Positions 22,563-30,655 of a stretch of DNA of 64,000 nt are shown here, piece by piece (within the stretch, counting starts at the first letter, position 1; the number at the start of each line of letters is the position of its first letter). Position numbers and translations under genes: made by a program. This DNA comes from Vulcanimicrobiota bacterium (GTDB taxonomy: Bacteria > Vulcanimicrobiota > Vulcanimicrobiia > Vulcanimicrobiales > Vulcanimicrobiaceae): assembly GCA_027307235.1 (NCBI GenBank), contig DAHUXH010000008.1, positions 1 to 64,000 on the forward strand. The letters are read 5' to 3'. The notes below the pieces were generated by a model. The model saw nothing but the letters and a program-made list of their open reading frames with translations. It ran no database searches and was not told the DNA's origin.

Positions 22563-23333
22563 TTACAAAGCGAGACGACGTTCGATGACGTCGCCGTTTC
22601 CGCCGAGTTTGCCGATGCTCGCTCCGTTCACGAGGACGTCGACACCGCCGGCATTCCCCACGCGAATCGTGGCATTCTTTCCATAGAATCGGCGAACGGT
22701 CCCGGCCGGAAACGTTCCCTCAATACTAACATTCCCGTCAACGACGACCCGCAACCAGGATGGCGCCGAGAAATGCACCTCCAGCGAGTGGCTGAGGAGT
22801 TCCGGCGGCACCGGTGTGGCGCCGGGCGAAGCCGCGGCTGCGGGCGAGGGGCTTTCCGAGGGGACGGCCAGTGCCAGATCGCCGGACGCCGACGGCAGCG
22901 GGGACGCTGATGGCAGGGGGGTCACCGCGACCGTGGGCGCCTGCCGCGACAGCGTGAAGTAGCTGAAGACGACGAAGCCGATCATCACGAGGGCGATCAG
23001 GCCGGCGATCCACAGCAACGGTGACGGCCGGTATCTTCCCGCGCTCGCGTGGATCGCGTCGAGACCGGCCGGCGCGGCCAGGCTCTCGCCTGGCGGGAGT
23101 TCACCGGATTGGGCGTTGAAGGCCGCGACGGCTTCCTCCGGGTCGAGGTTCAAGTATCGAGCGTAGGTTCGGATGAAGCCGCGAACGTAGACCGGCGCCC
23201 CGATCAAGGCCCAGTTCTCATCCTCGATGGCGCCGAGATAGACGGAGCGGATGCGGATGTGCTCCGCAACGTCGGAGACGGTGAGGCCGCGGGCCTCGCG
23301 CGCGGCGCGAAAACGCCCTCCCAGCGTTGGCAT
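22563..23333 (-). CDS. rodZ: RodZ-like helix-turn-helix membrane protein
   Basis: The 256-aa protein has a cytoplasmic Xre-type helix-turn-helix (LGGRFRAAREARGLTVSDVA; about residues 4-70), a basic linker, a transmembrane helix (LLWIAGLIALVMIGFVVFSY), a Pro/Ser/Ala-rich spacer and a C-terminal DUF4115 beta domain (VHFSAPSWLRVVVDG, KNATIRVGNAGGV). This is the RodZ layout: RodZ links MreB to the elongation wall-synthesis complex. It leads the operon rodZ-yajQ-rimO-LCP-deacetylase-54 aa and is divergent from mnmA with only 40 bp between starts. Confidence 0.9.
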   Translation of the reverse strand: MPTLGGRFRAAREARGLTVSDVAEHIRIRSVYLGAIEDENWALIGAPVYVRGFIRTYARYLNLDPEEAVAAFNAQSGELPPGESLAAPAGLDAIHASAGRYRPSPLLWIAGLIALVMIGFVVFSYFTLSRQAPTVAVTPLPSASPLPSASGDLALAVPSESPSPAAAASPGATPVPPELLSHSLEVHFSAPSWLRVVVDGNVSIEGTFPAGTVRRFYGKNATIRVGNAGGVDVLVNGASIGKLGGNGDVIERRLAL

Positions 23334-23373
23334 TAGGGGCTTCTGTTAGCGCCGCCCCCTTGTTATCCTGTCC

Positions 23374-24465
23374 ATGAAAACTATGGAAAAAACACGTGTC
23401 GTTGCCGCGATGAGCGGCGGAGTCGACTCCGCCGTCGCGGCAGGTCTCCTGGTCGAAGCCGGATTTGACGTCGTCGGCGTGACCATGCGCATGTACGCGC
23501 AAACGCGCGCACCGCACGCCAAAAGTTGCTGCGGCATCGACGATTTCGACGATGCGCGCCGCACCGCGTCGGTGCTCGGGATTCCGCATTACGTCCTCGA
23601 TTTCGAAGAGACGTTTCGAAAGAACGTGATTGAACGCTTCGTCGACGACTATGTGTCGGGGCGCACGCCCAACCCGTGCGTCTCGTGCAATAACTTCGTG
23701 AAGCTCGGATCGCTGCGTAAGTACGCCGACGCCGCCGGTGCCGAATTCGTTGCCACCGGACATTACGCGCGCATCGAGCATCGCGACGACGGGCCGCATC
23801 TGTTCCGCAATCCGCATGCCAAAGATCAGGCTTACGCTCTCGCACAGCTCACGCCCGAGCAACTCGCAAAACTCTTGTTGCCGCTCGGCGAACTCGACAA
23901 AGCCGCAACCCGCGAACATGCTCGCCGTCTGAATCTCCCCGTCCATGACAAAACGGAGTCGCAGGACATCTGCTTCGTGGAAGGCGGCGACTACCGCGAC
24001 GTGCTCGCGCGCGCACGCGAAGGCATCGCGCATGAAGGAGCGGTGGTGACGACGGCGGGCAATCGCATCGGCACGCATGGCGGGATCATCAACTACACCG
24101 TCGGCCAGCGCGCGAAACTTCCCTCGACCGGGGACGGGCCGCGTTACGTCACCCGCATCGATGCATCGACCAACACCATCGTGATCGGGCGCGAGGACGA
24201 GCTACTCGCGGACGGTCTGATCGCCGATGAAGTGAACCTCATCCGTCCCGAGAGATGGACAAGCGACACCGACGTGCTTGCGATGGTTCGCTACCGCGCG
24301 ACGCCGGCGCGGGCGAAAGCCGTGCTGCTCGCCGACGGAACGCTCTCGTTGCGCTTCGCGCAACCGCAGCGAGCGATCGCGCCGGGGCAACTCGTCGCGT
24401 TTTTCGACACCAGCGACAATGAGGTGCTCGGCGCCGCAACCATTCGCTCCGCGACCGCTTCTTAG
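23374..24465 (+). CDS. mnmA: tRNA-specific 2-thiouridylase
   Basis: MnmA thiolates U34 of tRNA-Lys, -Glu and -Gln. The 363-aa protein has the PP-loop ([13 protein letters not shown]), a first catalytic Cys in [15 protein letters not shown], a second in [16 protein letters not shown], the GQRAKL segment, and the C-terminal beta-barrel domain. An ATG at 23383 would remove three residues. It is divergent from rodZ. Downstream (53 bp) lies the binding protein/DsrE/cytochrome operon; sulfur relay is a tempting theme but MnmA is cytosolic and housekeeping. Confidence 0.97.
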   Translation: MKTMEKTRVVAAMSGGVDSAVAAGLLVEAGFDVVGVTMRMYAQTRAPHAKSCCGIDDFDDARRTASVLGIPHYVLDFEETFRKNVIERFVDDYVSGRTPNPCVSCNNFVKLGSLRKYADAAGAEFVATGHYARIEHRDDGPHLFRNPHAKDQAYALAQLTPEQLAKLLLPLGELDKAATREHARRLNLPVHDKTESQDICFVEGGDYRDVLARAREGIAHEGAVVTTAGNRIGTHGGIINYTVGQRAKLPSTGDGPRYVTRIDASTNTIVIGREDELLADGLIADEVNLIRPERWTSDTDVLAMVRYRATPARAKAVLLADGTLSLRFAQPQRAIAPGQLVAFFDTSDNEVLGAATIRSATAS

Positions 24466-24518
24466 AACCGATCGCCTGTTCGGTTGACTTATCGAGCGAT
24501 GGGTGCCTACGATTGCGC

Positions 24519-25418
24519 ATGGGACGCTCGCTGCTCGCGTTGCTCGCCATTCTTGCGCAGACCGGGGCGCTGCCGCCGCCCCCGGTCAACGTCACGGTTC
24601 CTTGCGTCGATGACGCGATGGATCTCCACGGAAATCCGGACAACGCCGGCCTGGTGATCTTCGCTGCCGGGAATCAGTGGTTCGTCATGCCCGCCCTGCT
24701 CGCGGCCTTCCAGCGTGCGCACCCGGAAGTGCGTTCGATCTTCTACGAGACGTTGCCGCCCGGTGTCCTCGCCCAGCAGATGGAAAGCGGAGCGATTCAA
24801 GTCGGCGGGCTCATCCTGCGCGTTCATCCGGACGTGTATCTTTCCGGGAAGAGCCGCATGGAAACGATGCAGAAGGCCGGACTCGTCGGAACGCCCGTCG
24901 TCTACGCGAGCAATGCGCTCGCGATTATGGTACGTGCCGGAAACCCCAAACATGTCGCATCGCTCGCCGATCTCGGGCGACCCGACGTGCGCGTTGCCAT
25001 GCCGAATCCGAAAACCGAAGGCATCGCGCGCCAAATCGAGCTTGCGTATCGAAAATCCGGCGGCAGCGCGCTCGACACCGCGATCATGCGCATCAAACTA
25101 CAGCGTGGAACGACGCTGTTGACCGCGATTCATCATCGACAGACGCCGATGTGGATTCTCAACGGCAGCGCCGATGCTGGTCCGGTGTGGCTCTCCGAAG
25201 CGCTCTATCAGGAACGCGTGCACAGCGGCGTCGTGATGGTGCGGATACCGGCAGCCCAAAACGTTGAAGCGACCTACCTCGCCGCTGCGGTCACATCGTC
25301 TGCGCACCCGAGGGCGGCGCAGGCATTCGTCGAATTTTCGCGGACGGCGGCGGCGCAATCGGTGTACCGGTCATACGGCTTCACACTCCCGACGTCACAG
25401 GAGGCATCCCATCCATGA
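24519..25418 (+). CDS. Periplasmic substrate-binding protein (ModA/PBP2-like)
   Basis: The 299-aa protein begins with a hydrophobic signal segment (MGRSLLALLAILAQTGALPP). It has the fold pattern of type 2 periplasmic binding proteins of the molybdate/tungstate or extracellular solute-binding group: VIFAAGNQWFVMPALLAAFQ, then YASNALAIMVRAGNPKHV, LGRPDVRVAMPNPKTEGI, and a C-terminal AAAVTSSAHPRAAQAFVEF typical of ModA-like proteins. No ABC permease or ATPase is adjacent. Instead its stop overlaps the DsrE-like gene by 4 bp, so it may act as a binding or carrier component for the cytochrome rather than an importer. A TTG at 24513 is an alternative start. Confidence 0.75.
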   Translation: MGRSLLALLAILAQTGALPPPPVNVTVPCVDDAMDLHGNPDNAGLVIFAAGNQWFVMPALLAAFQRAHPEVRSIFYETLPPGVLAQQMESGAIQVGGLILRVHPDVYLSGKSRMETMQKAGLVGTPVVYASNALAIMVRAGNPKHVASLADLGRPDVRVAMPNPKTEGIARQIELAYRKSGGSALDTAIMRIKLQRGTTLLTAIHHRQTPMWILNGSADAGPVWLSEALYQERVHSGVVMVRIPAAQNVEATYLAAAVTSSAHPRAAQAFVEFSRTAAAQSVYRSYGFTLPTSQEASHP

Positions 25419-26125
25419 ATCGCACGAAATTCTTGACGGCATCGGCGACGCTGGTCGCGGCGGGCGCCGCAGTTCCCGTCTATGCGCAAAATGTTCCGGG
25501 CGGAACAAACCTGGTCGAACGTCGAGCAAACTTCGATGAAGCTGCCTTCGCGAGGCTGCTGGGACGGCCGGCGGACATCCGCCAACTCTTTGAAGCGGTC
25601 TCTTTCAAGCCCGGTATGTTCGCCAACGTGAAGAACTCGCTCAACGGGTTGCACTTCGGATTCGGATACGCGCCGGACCGCATCGCCGTCGCGATCGCGG
25701 GACACGGACCATCGGCCGCGTTCGGCTATAACGACTACATCTGGCAGAAATACAAGATCGGAGAATTCTTCGGCGTGAAGGACGACGCGGGAAACACGGT
25801 CGCGAGCAACACCTGGCTCAAGGCCAAGAGCACATTCGATCCGGCGGCCGATCCCGACGACGACACCGGCATGTATCAAGACACTTCGATTGAAACGCTG
25901 CAAAAGCGCGGCGTCGTGATGCTGACCTGTCACACCGCGGTTGAAGAACAATCGCGCGCGTTGGTCAGGAGGGGGCTGGCTCCCGCCGGAATGACCGGAA
26001 CGGACGTCGCCAGCGACATTCTCAGCCACTTGATCCCCGGTTCGGTCGTTGTGCCGTCGATGGTTGGAACGGTTGCGGTGCTGCAGGCGAAATACGCGTA
26101 CACGTATGTGGCGCTCACGTTTTAG
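25415..26125 (+). CDS. Exported DsrE-like protein
   Basis: The 236-aa protein begins with a signal peptide (MNRTKFLTASATLVAAGAAV...YAQ). The body resembles the DsrE/DsrF/TusD fold: a NVKNSLNGLHFGFG helix, DRIAVAIAGHGPSAAFGYND, and RGVVMLTCHTAVEEQSRAL at the place where cytosolic DsrE proteins carry a sulfur-binding Cys; here the Cys is in L-T-C-H. DsrE-like proteins carry persulfide sulfur. The exported location is unusual and suggests periplasmic handling of sulfur intermediates with the downstream cytochrome. Its start overlaps the binding-protein gene and its 3' end overlaps the cytochrome gene by 20 bp. The family assignment is from pattern only. Confidence 0.6.
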   Translation: MNRTKFLTASATLVAAGAAVPVYAQNVPGGTNLVERRANFDEAAFARLLGRPADIRQLFEAVSFKPGMFANVKNSLNGLHFGFGYAPDRIAVAIAGHGPSAAFGYNDYIWQKYKIGEFFGVKDDAGNTVASNTWLKAKSTFDPAADPDDDTGMYQDTSIETLQKRGVVMLTCHTAVEEQSRALVRRGLAPAGMTGTDVASDILSHLIPGSVVVPSMVGTVAVLQAKYAYTYVALTF

Positions 26126-26921
26126 CCTTGTCGCGCTGATGCTGGCTGCATCCGTCGCCGGATGCAGCACCCCGGGTCGCGCGCCACAAGGGACCGCCAA
26201 CGCAAGCGCCGTCTTCGATCCGCAGGCACTCCCCAGCGGACCGCTCGGCGCCTCCATCGCGCTCGGGCACGACGTGATCGTGAATACGCAACGGCGTCTG
26301 CCGCGCAACGTACGCGCCGACATGTCGTGTGCCGCCTGTCACGTCGCTGCGGGGACCGTTGCGCGCGGCGGTTCGTTCATCGGCACGTACGCGCGTTTTC
26401 CGCAGTGGAACCCGCGCGCAAAACGCGTCATCACGCTGCAAGACCGCTTGGCGGAATGTTTCCTATACAGCATGAACGGCACGCCGCCCGCCTACACGAG
26501 CGCCGAGATGATCGGCATGGTCGCCTATATCGCGTACCTCTCGCGCGGCGTTTCCAGCGGAGCGCCGCAAGCGAAAAGCGACAGCTTCCTGGTGGCGCTG
26601 CCGCCGTCGCCGCCGAACGTCGTTCGCGGCCGAATGCTCTACGCGCAAAAGTGTTCGTTATGCCACCAAGCCACCGGCGGCGGCGTGCACGGATCGTTCC
26701 CGCCGCTGTGGGGTCCGCGTTCGTTCAACACCGGAGCCGGGATGGCGAACATCGCAAAGATGACCGGCTTCGTTCGCTACAACATGCCGCAGAACGCGCC
26801 GGGGACGCTATCGATCCAAGACGCCTACGACATCTCCGGTTGGGTGCTCACGCACAGCCGGCCGGTCTTTCAGAAGCAGCGCTCGATCTCGCAACCGCCC
26901 CAACCGGCCGGATTCTTCTAA
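26106..26921 (+). CDS. TsdA-like dihaem cytochrome c (thiosulfate dehydrogenase family), lipoprotein
   Basis: The 271-aa protein starts with a lipoprotein signal (LMLAASVAGC, Cys20). It has two c-haem sites, CAACH (75-79) and CSLCH (183-187). Several stretches resemble thiosulfate dehydrogenase TsdA: LGHDVIVNTQRRLP, DRLAECFLYSMNG, FPPLWGPRSFNTGAGM and GFVRYNMPQNAPG. In TsdA the haem 1 iron has a Cys axial ligand; Cys118 in DRLAECF lies in the corresponding conserved segment. Met227 could be a haem 2 ligand. TsdA joins two thiosulfates to tetrathionate or runs in reverse. The start at 26106 lies within the upstream gene's end and directly before the signal peptide. Substrate is inferred only; it is convergent with mqnC. 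Confidence 0.82.
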   Translation: MWRSRFSLVALMLAASVAGCSTPGRAPQGTANASAVFDPQALPSGPLGASIALGHDVIVNTQRRLPRNVRADMSCAACHVAAGTVARGGSFIGTYARFPQWNPRAKRVITLQDRLAECFLYSMNGTPPAYTSAEMIGMVAYIAYLSRGVSSGAPQAKSDSFLVALPPSPPNVVRGRMLYAQKCSLCHQATGGGVHGSFPPLWGPRSFNTGAGMANIAKMTGFVRYNMPQNAPGTLSIQDAYDISGWVLTHSRPVFQKQRSISQPPQPAGFF

Positions 26922-26932
26922 AGAACGTTCTC

Positions 26933-28021
26933 CTACGACGCAGTGGCGAGCGCGATGTCGGTGCGCAGGTTCCAGTACGTGTCGCGAATGACCGGGGTGA
27001 ACCCGGCTCTGATGACGAGTTGTTCGAGGTCGCGGCGCGTGGCTTCGTTGGTCGAACCGGCGTCATGCACGACTTGCTCTTCGATGATCGTGCCGCCCAT
27101 GTCGTCGCAGCCGTAGAAGAGCGCCATCTGCCCCATTTTCACGCCCGGCGTCAGCCATGACGCTTGGAGATGCGGGAAGTTGTCCATGTACAAACGCGAC
27201 ACGGCGAGCACGCGCAGATACTCCAGGCCGGTCGCCTCGCGGCCGCGCAGCGGCGTCTTGTACGGCACGTAGTACCACGGAATGAACGCCGTGAAGCCAT
27301 TGGTCTCGTCCTGCAATTCGCGCAAGACATGCATGTGCTCGATGCGCTCTTCGTCGGTTTCGATCGAGCCGAACATCATCGTCGCTGTCGTCGGCATGCC
27401 GAGCAGTTGCGCCTCGCGCATCACGTCGAGCCACTCTTCGGGCTTGACCTTGCGCGCCGAGATGCGCTTGCGCACGCGCTCGACGAGAATCTCCGCGCCG
27501 GCGCCGGGCAGCGATTTCATTCCCGAGGCTTTGAGGCGCGTCAACACGTCGCGCACCGGCAGATTTTCGATTTTCGCAAGTCCGACGACTTCCGAGACCG
27601 ACAGCGAGTGAATGTCCACATTGGGATACTCGCGTCCGACCCGCTCGAAGAGCTTCTCAAACCAGTCGATCCCCAACTCGGGGTTGACGCCGCCTTGAAT
27701 CATGATCTGGGTCGCGCCTTGATCGGCGGCGTACTTCACGCGTTCCAGTACCGCGTCGTGCGACATGGTGTAGCCTTGCGCGTGCTTCTCCGGACGGAAG
27801 AACGCACAGAACGTGCAGTGGACGTTGCAGACGTTGGTGTAGTTGATCGTTGTGTCGATCACATAGGTGACGACGTTGCCCGGATGCAACTGCATGCGGC
27901 GCGCATGCGCCGCCATGCCGAGTTCGTGCAGATCGCCTTCCTTGTAAAGACGAACGCCCTCGTCGAAGGTGAGGCGGCCGCCGGTGGCGGCTTTGTCCAG
28001 CAAACTAGCGAGAGACGACAC
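26933..28021 (-). CDS. mqnC: Cyclic dehypoxanthinyl futalosine synthase
   Basis: MqnC is the radical SAM cyclase of the futalosine menaquinone pathway. The GTG at 28021, six bases after GGAGG, gives 362 aa and is preferred over the longer open frame to 28096, which is only overlap with mqnA. The radical SAM cluster is CNVHCTFC (Cys65, 69, 72), followed by MIQGGVNPELGIDW and ALFYGCDDMGGTIIEE. The start overlaps the mqnA stop by 17 bp. Operon order is mqnE-mqnA-mqnC. The presence of this pathway means menaquinone is the likely quinone for the cytochrome encoded next door. Confidence 0.94.
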   Translation of the reverse strand: MSSLASLLDKAATGGRLTFDEGVRLYKEGDLHELGMAAHARRMQLHPGNVVTYVIDTTINYTNVCNVHCTFCAFFRPEKHAQGYTMSHDAVLERVKYAADQGATQIMIQGGVNPELGIDWFEKLFERVGREYPNVDIHSLSVSEVVGLAKIENLPVRDVLTRLKASGMKSLPGAGAEILVERVRKRISARKVKPEEWLDVMREAQLLGMPTTATMMFGSIETDEERIEHMHVLRELQDETNGFTAFIPWYYVPYKTPLRGREATGLEYLRVLAVSRLYMDNFPHLQASWLTPGVKMGQMALFYGCDDMGGTIIEEQVVHDAGSTNEATRRDLEQLVIRAGFTPVIRDTYWNLRTDIALATAS

Positions 28022-28838
28022 CGATGACCTCCGGAAGCGCGGACGGCAGCGACGTGATCGCACCGATCGCGAGCAGTTCACGGCAGTAGGCGGCAAAACC
28101 GCTCTGCGCCGCCGCGTGAAACGCGAAGTTCAACTTCGCGAAGTAGTTTTCGTAGAATCCCGGGCTGCGCACGGCGACGCGCTGCGCGGCCGCAACGACC
28201 TGGTCGATGTGCGCGCGTCCCCACGTGTAGGCGTCGGTCAGCGCATGCATGCAGGCGCGCACGGCTTCGGGATCGCGTTCGTAGGCATCGCGCCGCGCGA
28301 CCCACACGGCGAAGACCGTCTGCTCGTGTGTCCACTCATGCCAGAGCGATCCCAAATCGTAGACGTTCTCTTCGGGGAGCTGCGCGATCGCGTCGATGGC
28401 CGTGTCGCCGATCAGCAGCGCGGGCAACCCGTGACGCGCGCGTTCGAGCGGCTGCGCGTCCTCCACGTATCGCGGCCGTACGCCGTACCGGCGTTCGAGC
28501 AACACGCGCAGCAGGTTGCGCCCTGTCGCCGATTCACCGGTAACAAAAACGTCCGCTCCGTCGAGCAGCGAGAGCGGCGTCTGCGAGGCGAGCACGACGG
28601 AGATCACCTCACTGCGCGCTCCGATGCACAGATCGGGCAGCAGCACGAGTTGCTCGGCGTTGGCCGCATACGCGAAGGCGCTCATTGGACTGACGTCCAG
28701 CTCGCCCGCGAGCAGCATGTCGTTGAGCCGCGTCGGCACGTCGGCATGCAGCACGCCCGGAAATGTGACCGCGCCGGCGTCGAACGCCGCATAGATCGGC
28801 AGATCGTTGGTGTATCGAATCCGCCCGCAGCGCAGCAT
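28005..28838 (-). CDS. mqnA: Chorismate dehydratase
   Basis: MqnA converts chorismate to 3-enolpyruvylbenzoate, the first step of the futalosine route. The 277-aa protein has the periplasmic-binding-protein-like fold of the family: GRIRYTNDLPIYAAFD at the N-terminus, PTRLNDMLLAGELDVSPMSA, and ALLIGDTAID in the middle. The ATG at 28838 shares one base with the mqnE stop (TGATG), and its stop overlaps the mqnC start. This gives tight translational coupling. Confidence 0.93.
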   Translation of the reverse strand: MLRCGRIRYTNDLPIYAAFDAGAVTFPGVLHADVPTRLNDMLLAGELDVSPMSAFAYAANAEQLVLLPDLCIGARSEVISVVLASQTPLSLLDGADVFVTGESATGRNLLRVLLERRYGVRPRYVEDAQPLERARHGLPALLIGDTAIDAIAQLPEENVYDLGSLWHEWTHEQTVFAVWVARRDAYERDPEAVRACMHALTDAYTWGRAHIDQVVAAAQRVAVRSPGFYENYFAKLNFAFHAAAQSGFAAYCRELLAIGAITSLPSALPEVIGVVSR

Positions 28839-29983
28839 CAGACGGAAACCAGTTCCGGCTGCTGCGACGGCGGCGCCCAGTCGTGCGGAAATTCGTCGTA
28901 CGTTGAGTTACGCCGCACCGGAACGTACCCGGCGTCTTCGATCAAGCGGCGAAATTCGCGATCGTCGACATACTGCCCGGACTGTGTACCCGCCGAATGA
29001 TAGATCATCTCTTCGTCGGTCGAGCCGTGCGTGCCGTCCATGTCGTCGGCTCCGAAGTGCAACGCAACCTGACACACTTTGATACCTTGAATCATCCAGT
29101 ACGCCTTGACGTGATCGAAGTTGTCGAGCATCAGCCGCGCGACCGCGAACGTCCGCAAATCATCCAGGCCGGACGTCCATCCGCAGTCGTTGAGTTCATT
29201 GCCGTCGGGATGGAACGCAAGCGGGATGAAGGCATTGAATCCCGGCGAGCGCTGCTGCGACTCGCGCAGCCGAAGCATGTGGTCGACGCGGTCTTCTAGC
29301 GATTCGATGTGCCCGTAGAGCATCGTCGCGTTGCTCGCGACGCCTTGACGGTGCAGCTCTTCGTGAATCGAAAGCCAGTTGGCGGCGTTGACCTTGTTCG
29401 GACAGATCTTCTTGCGGGTCTCTTCCGCGAAAATCTCCGCGCCGCCGCCGTTGACGTTGTCCAAACCAGCGCTCTTCAGTTCGCGCACGATCTGCTCGAA
29501 CGACATGCGATGGCGTTTGGCCATGTACTCGATCTCGGCTGCGGTGAACAGCGAGAGTTGCACGTGCGGCAAGCGCTCCTTGAAGCGGCGCATGAGCGGC
29601 AGCCAGTAGTCCAGCGAGAGCTGTCGCGGATCGTGGCCGCCCACGATGTGGATTTGGTTGAAGTTCGCGCCCGTTTCAAGCGCCTTCGCGAACACCTGAT
29701 CCGCGGTCATGCGAAAGACGTTGCCGGCTTCCTTGAACTCATCGACCGCGAACGAGCAAAATTTGCAGTGCGCATAGCAGACGTTGGTCGAGTTGATGTA
29801 GCGGTTGAGAACGTAGAAGACCTTCTTGCCGCTCTTGCGCTCTTTCTGCTTGCGCGCCATCCGGCCGAGGTTGTGGATGTCGGGCGTGCGGTACAGGGTC
29901 AAGCCGTCGTCGAGTGACAGCGGTATGCCCTCGTCGACTTTGTGTTCGATGGCGCGCAGCGCCGGGTCCATCGTGTACAACAC
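28838..29983 (-). CDS. mqnE: Aminofutalosine synthase
   Basis: MqnE is a radical SAM enzyme that joins 3-enolpyruvylbenzoate to SAM-derived adenosine to give 6-amino-6-deoxyfutalosine. The 381-aa protein has the CYAHCKFC cluster (Cys69, 73, 76), QIHIVGGHDPRQLSLDYW, GGGAEIFAEETRKKI and QVALHFGADDMDGTHG, which distinguish MqnE from MqnC. The GTG at 29983 follows AGGAAT; an ATG at 29971 would remove four residues. It is first in mqnE-mqnA-mqnC. Confidence 0.95.
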   Translation of the reverse strand: MLYTMDPALRAIEHKVDEGIPLSLDDGLTLYRTPDIHNLGRMARKQKERKSGKKVFYVLNRYINSTNVCYAHCKFCSFAVDEFKEAGNVFRMTADQVFAKALETGANFNQIHIVGGHDPRQLSLDYWLPLMRRFKERLPHVQLSLFTAAEIEYMAKRHRMSFEQIVRELKSAGLDNVNGGGAEIFAEETRKKICPNKVNAANWLSIHEELHRQGVASNATMLYGHIESLEDRVDHMLRLRESQQRSPGFNAFIPLAFHPDGNELNDCGWTSGLDDLRTFAVARLMLDNFDHVKAYWMIQGIKVCQVALHFGADDMDGTHGSTDEEMIYHSAGTQSGQYVDDREFRRLIEDAGYVPVRRNSTYDEFPHDWAPPSQQPELVSV

Positions 29984-30025
29984 GCTTCCATTCCTATCCG
30001 AGAGTCAGCTTGGAGCCAAGGACGT

Positions 30026-30655
30026 TTATCGGCGGACGAGCGTCGTTCCCGCAGCCGCCACGGCCGTTCCCAGGAGGATGCCTCCCAGGACGTCGGTCGC
30101 ATAGTGCGCCCCGAGCGCGAGGCGCGACCAGCAGATGCCGGCGGCGATCCCGGCGCACAGCCAACCGAGCGCGCGAGCGGCGCGGGAGCGCTCATGCGCG
30201 AGCAGCAGGTACGCGATCAAGCCGTAGAAACCGGCCGCGATCGCCGCGTGCGAGCTCGGGTACGAAAACGAGGTCTCATGCTTGATGATCCAGTCCAGCC
30301 GTCGCGGGCGCGCGAACAGCCGCTGCAGCCAATCGGCGACGCGCCACGAGATGAGGAGCGACGCGATCGCCACCGCGCCGCGCACGCGCCAGCGCGGTAC
30401 GACGACGGCGACGACGATGACCAGGAGGCATGCGGGAACGAGCACGTAGGGGTAACCGAGATTGGTGAACCACCACGCAAGCGTCGCGCCATGCCCAACC
30501 AGCGCCCGATCGAGCTGCCAAAACAGCGCCGGTTCGTTCATCGCACCGACGGCATACCCGAGCAGGACGACGAGCAACCCGCACGCGACCGCCGCGATCA
30601 GCGGTCGAATCGCCGACCGCGAGAGAATCGGACGGCGTTCGCCGAAGACTTGCAT
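30026..30655 (-). CDS. PAP2-family membrane phosphatase, first motif altered
   Basis: The 209-aa integral membrane protein has about six hydrophobic helices and a PAP2 core: motif 2 SYPSSHAAIA (P-S-S-H for PSGH) and motif 3 SRLALGAHYATD (SRxxxxxHxxxD, intact). Motif 1 (KxxxxxxRP) reads QRLFARPRR, so the Lys is Gln and the final RP is R-R; catalysis may be weakened or altered. Members dephosphorylate lipid phosphates such as undecaprenyl pyrophosphate or phosphatidic acid. The ATG at 30655 is preceded by AAGGGA at good spacing and directly abuts the start codon of the divergent M28 gene (CATATG). The longer open frame to 31459 is antisense to that gene. Confidence 0.85.
   Translation of the reverse strand: MQVFGERRPILSRSAIRPLIAAVACGLLVVLLGYAVGAMNEPALFWQLDRALVGHGATLAWWFTNLGYPYVLVPACLLVIVVAVVVPRWRVRGAVAIASLLISWRVADWLQRLFARPRRLDWIIKHETSFSYPSSHAAIAAGFYGLIAYLLLAHERSRAARALGWLCAGIAAGICWSRLALGAHYATDVLGGILLGTAVAAAGTTLVRR

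Noticed and set aside
26922-26931. AGAACGTTCT palindrome between the cytochrome and mqnC, LexA-box-like
   Set aside because: It lies between two convergent 3' ends where no promoter is expected and lacks the longer SOS-box consensus.
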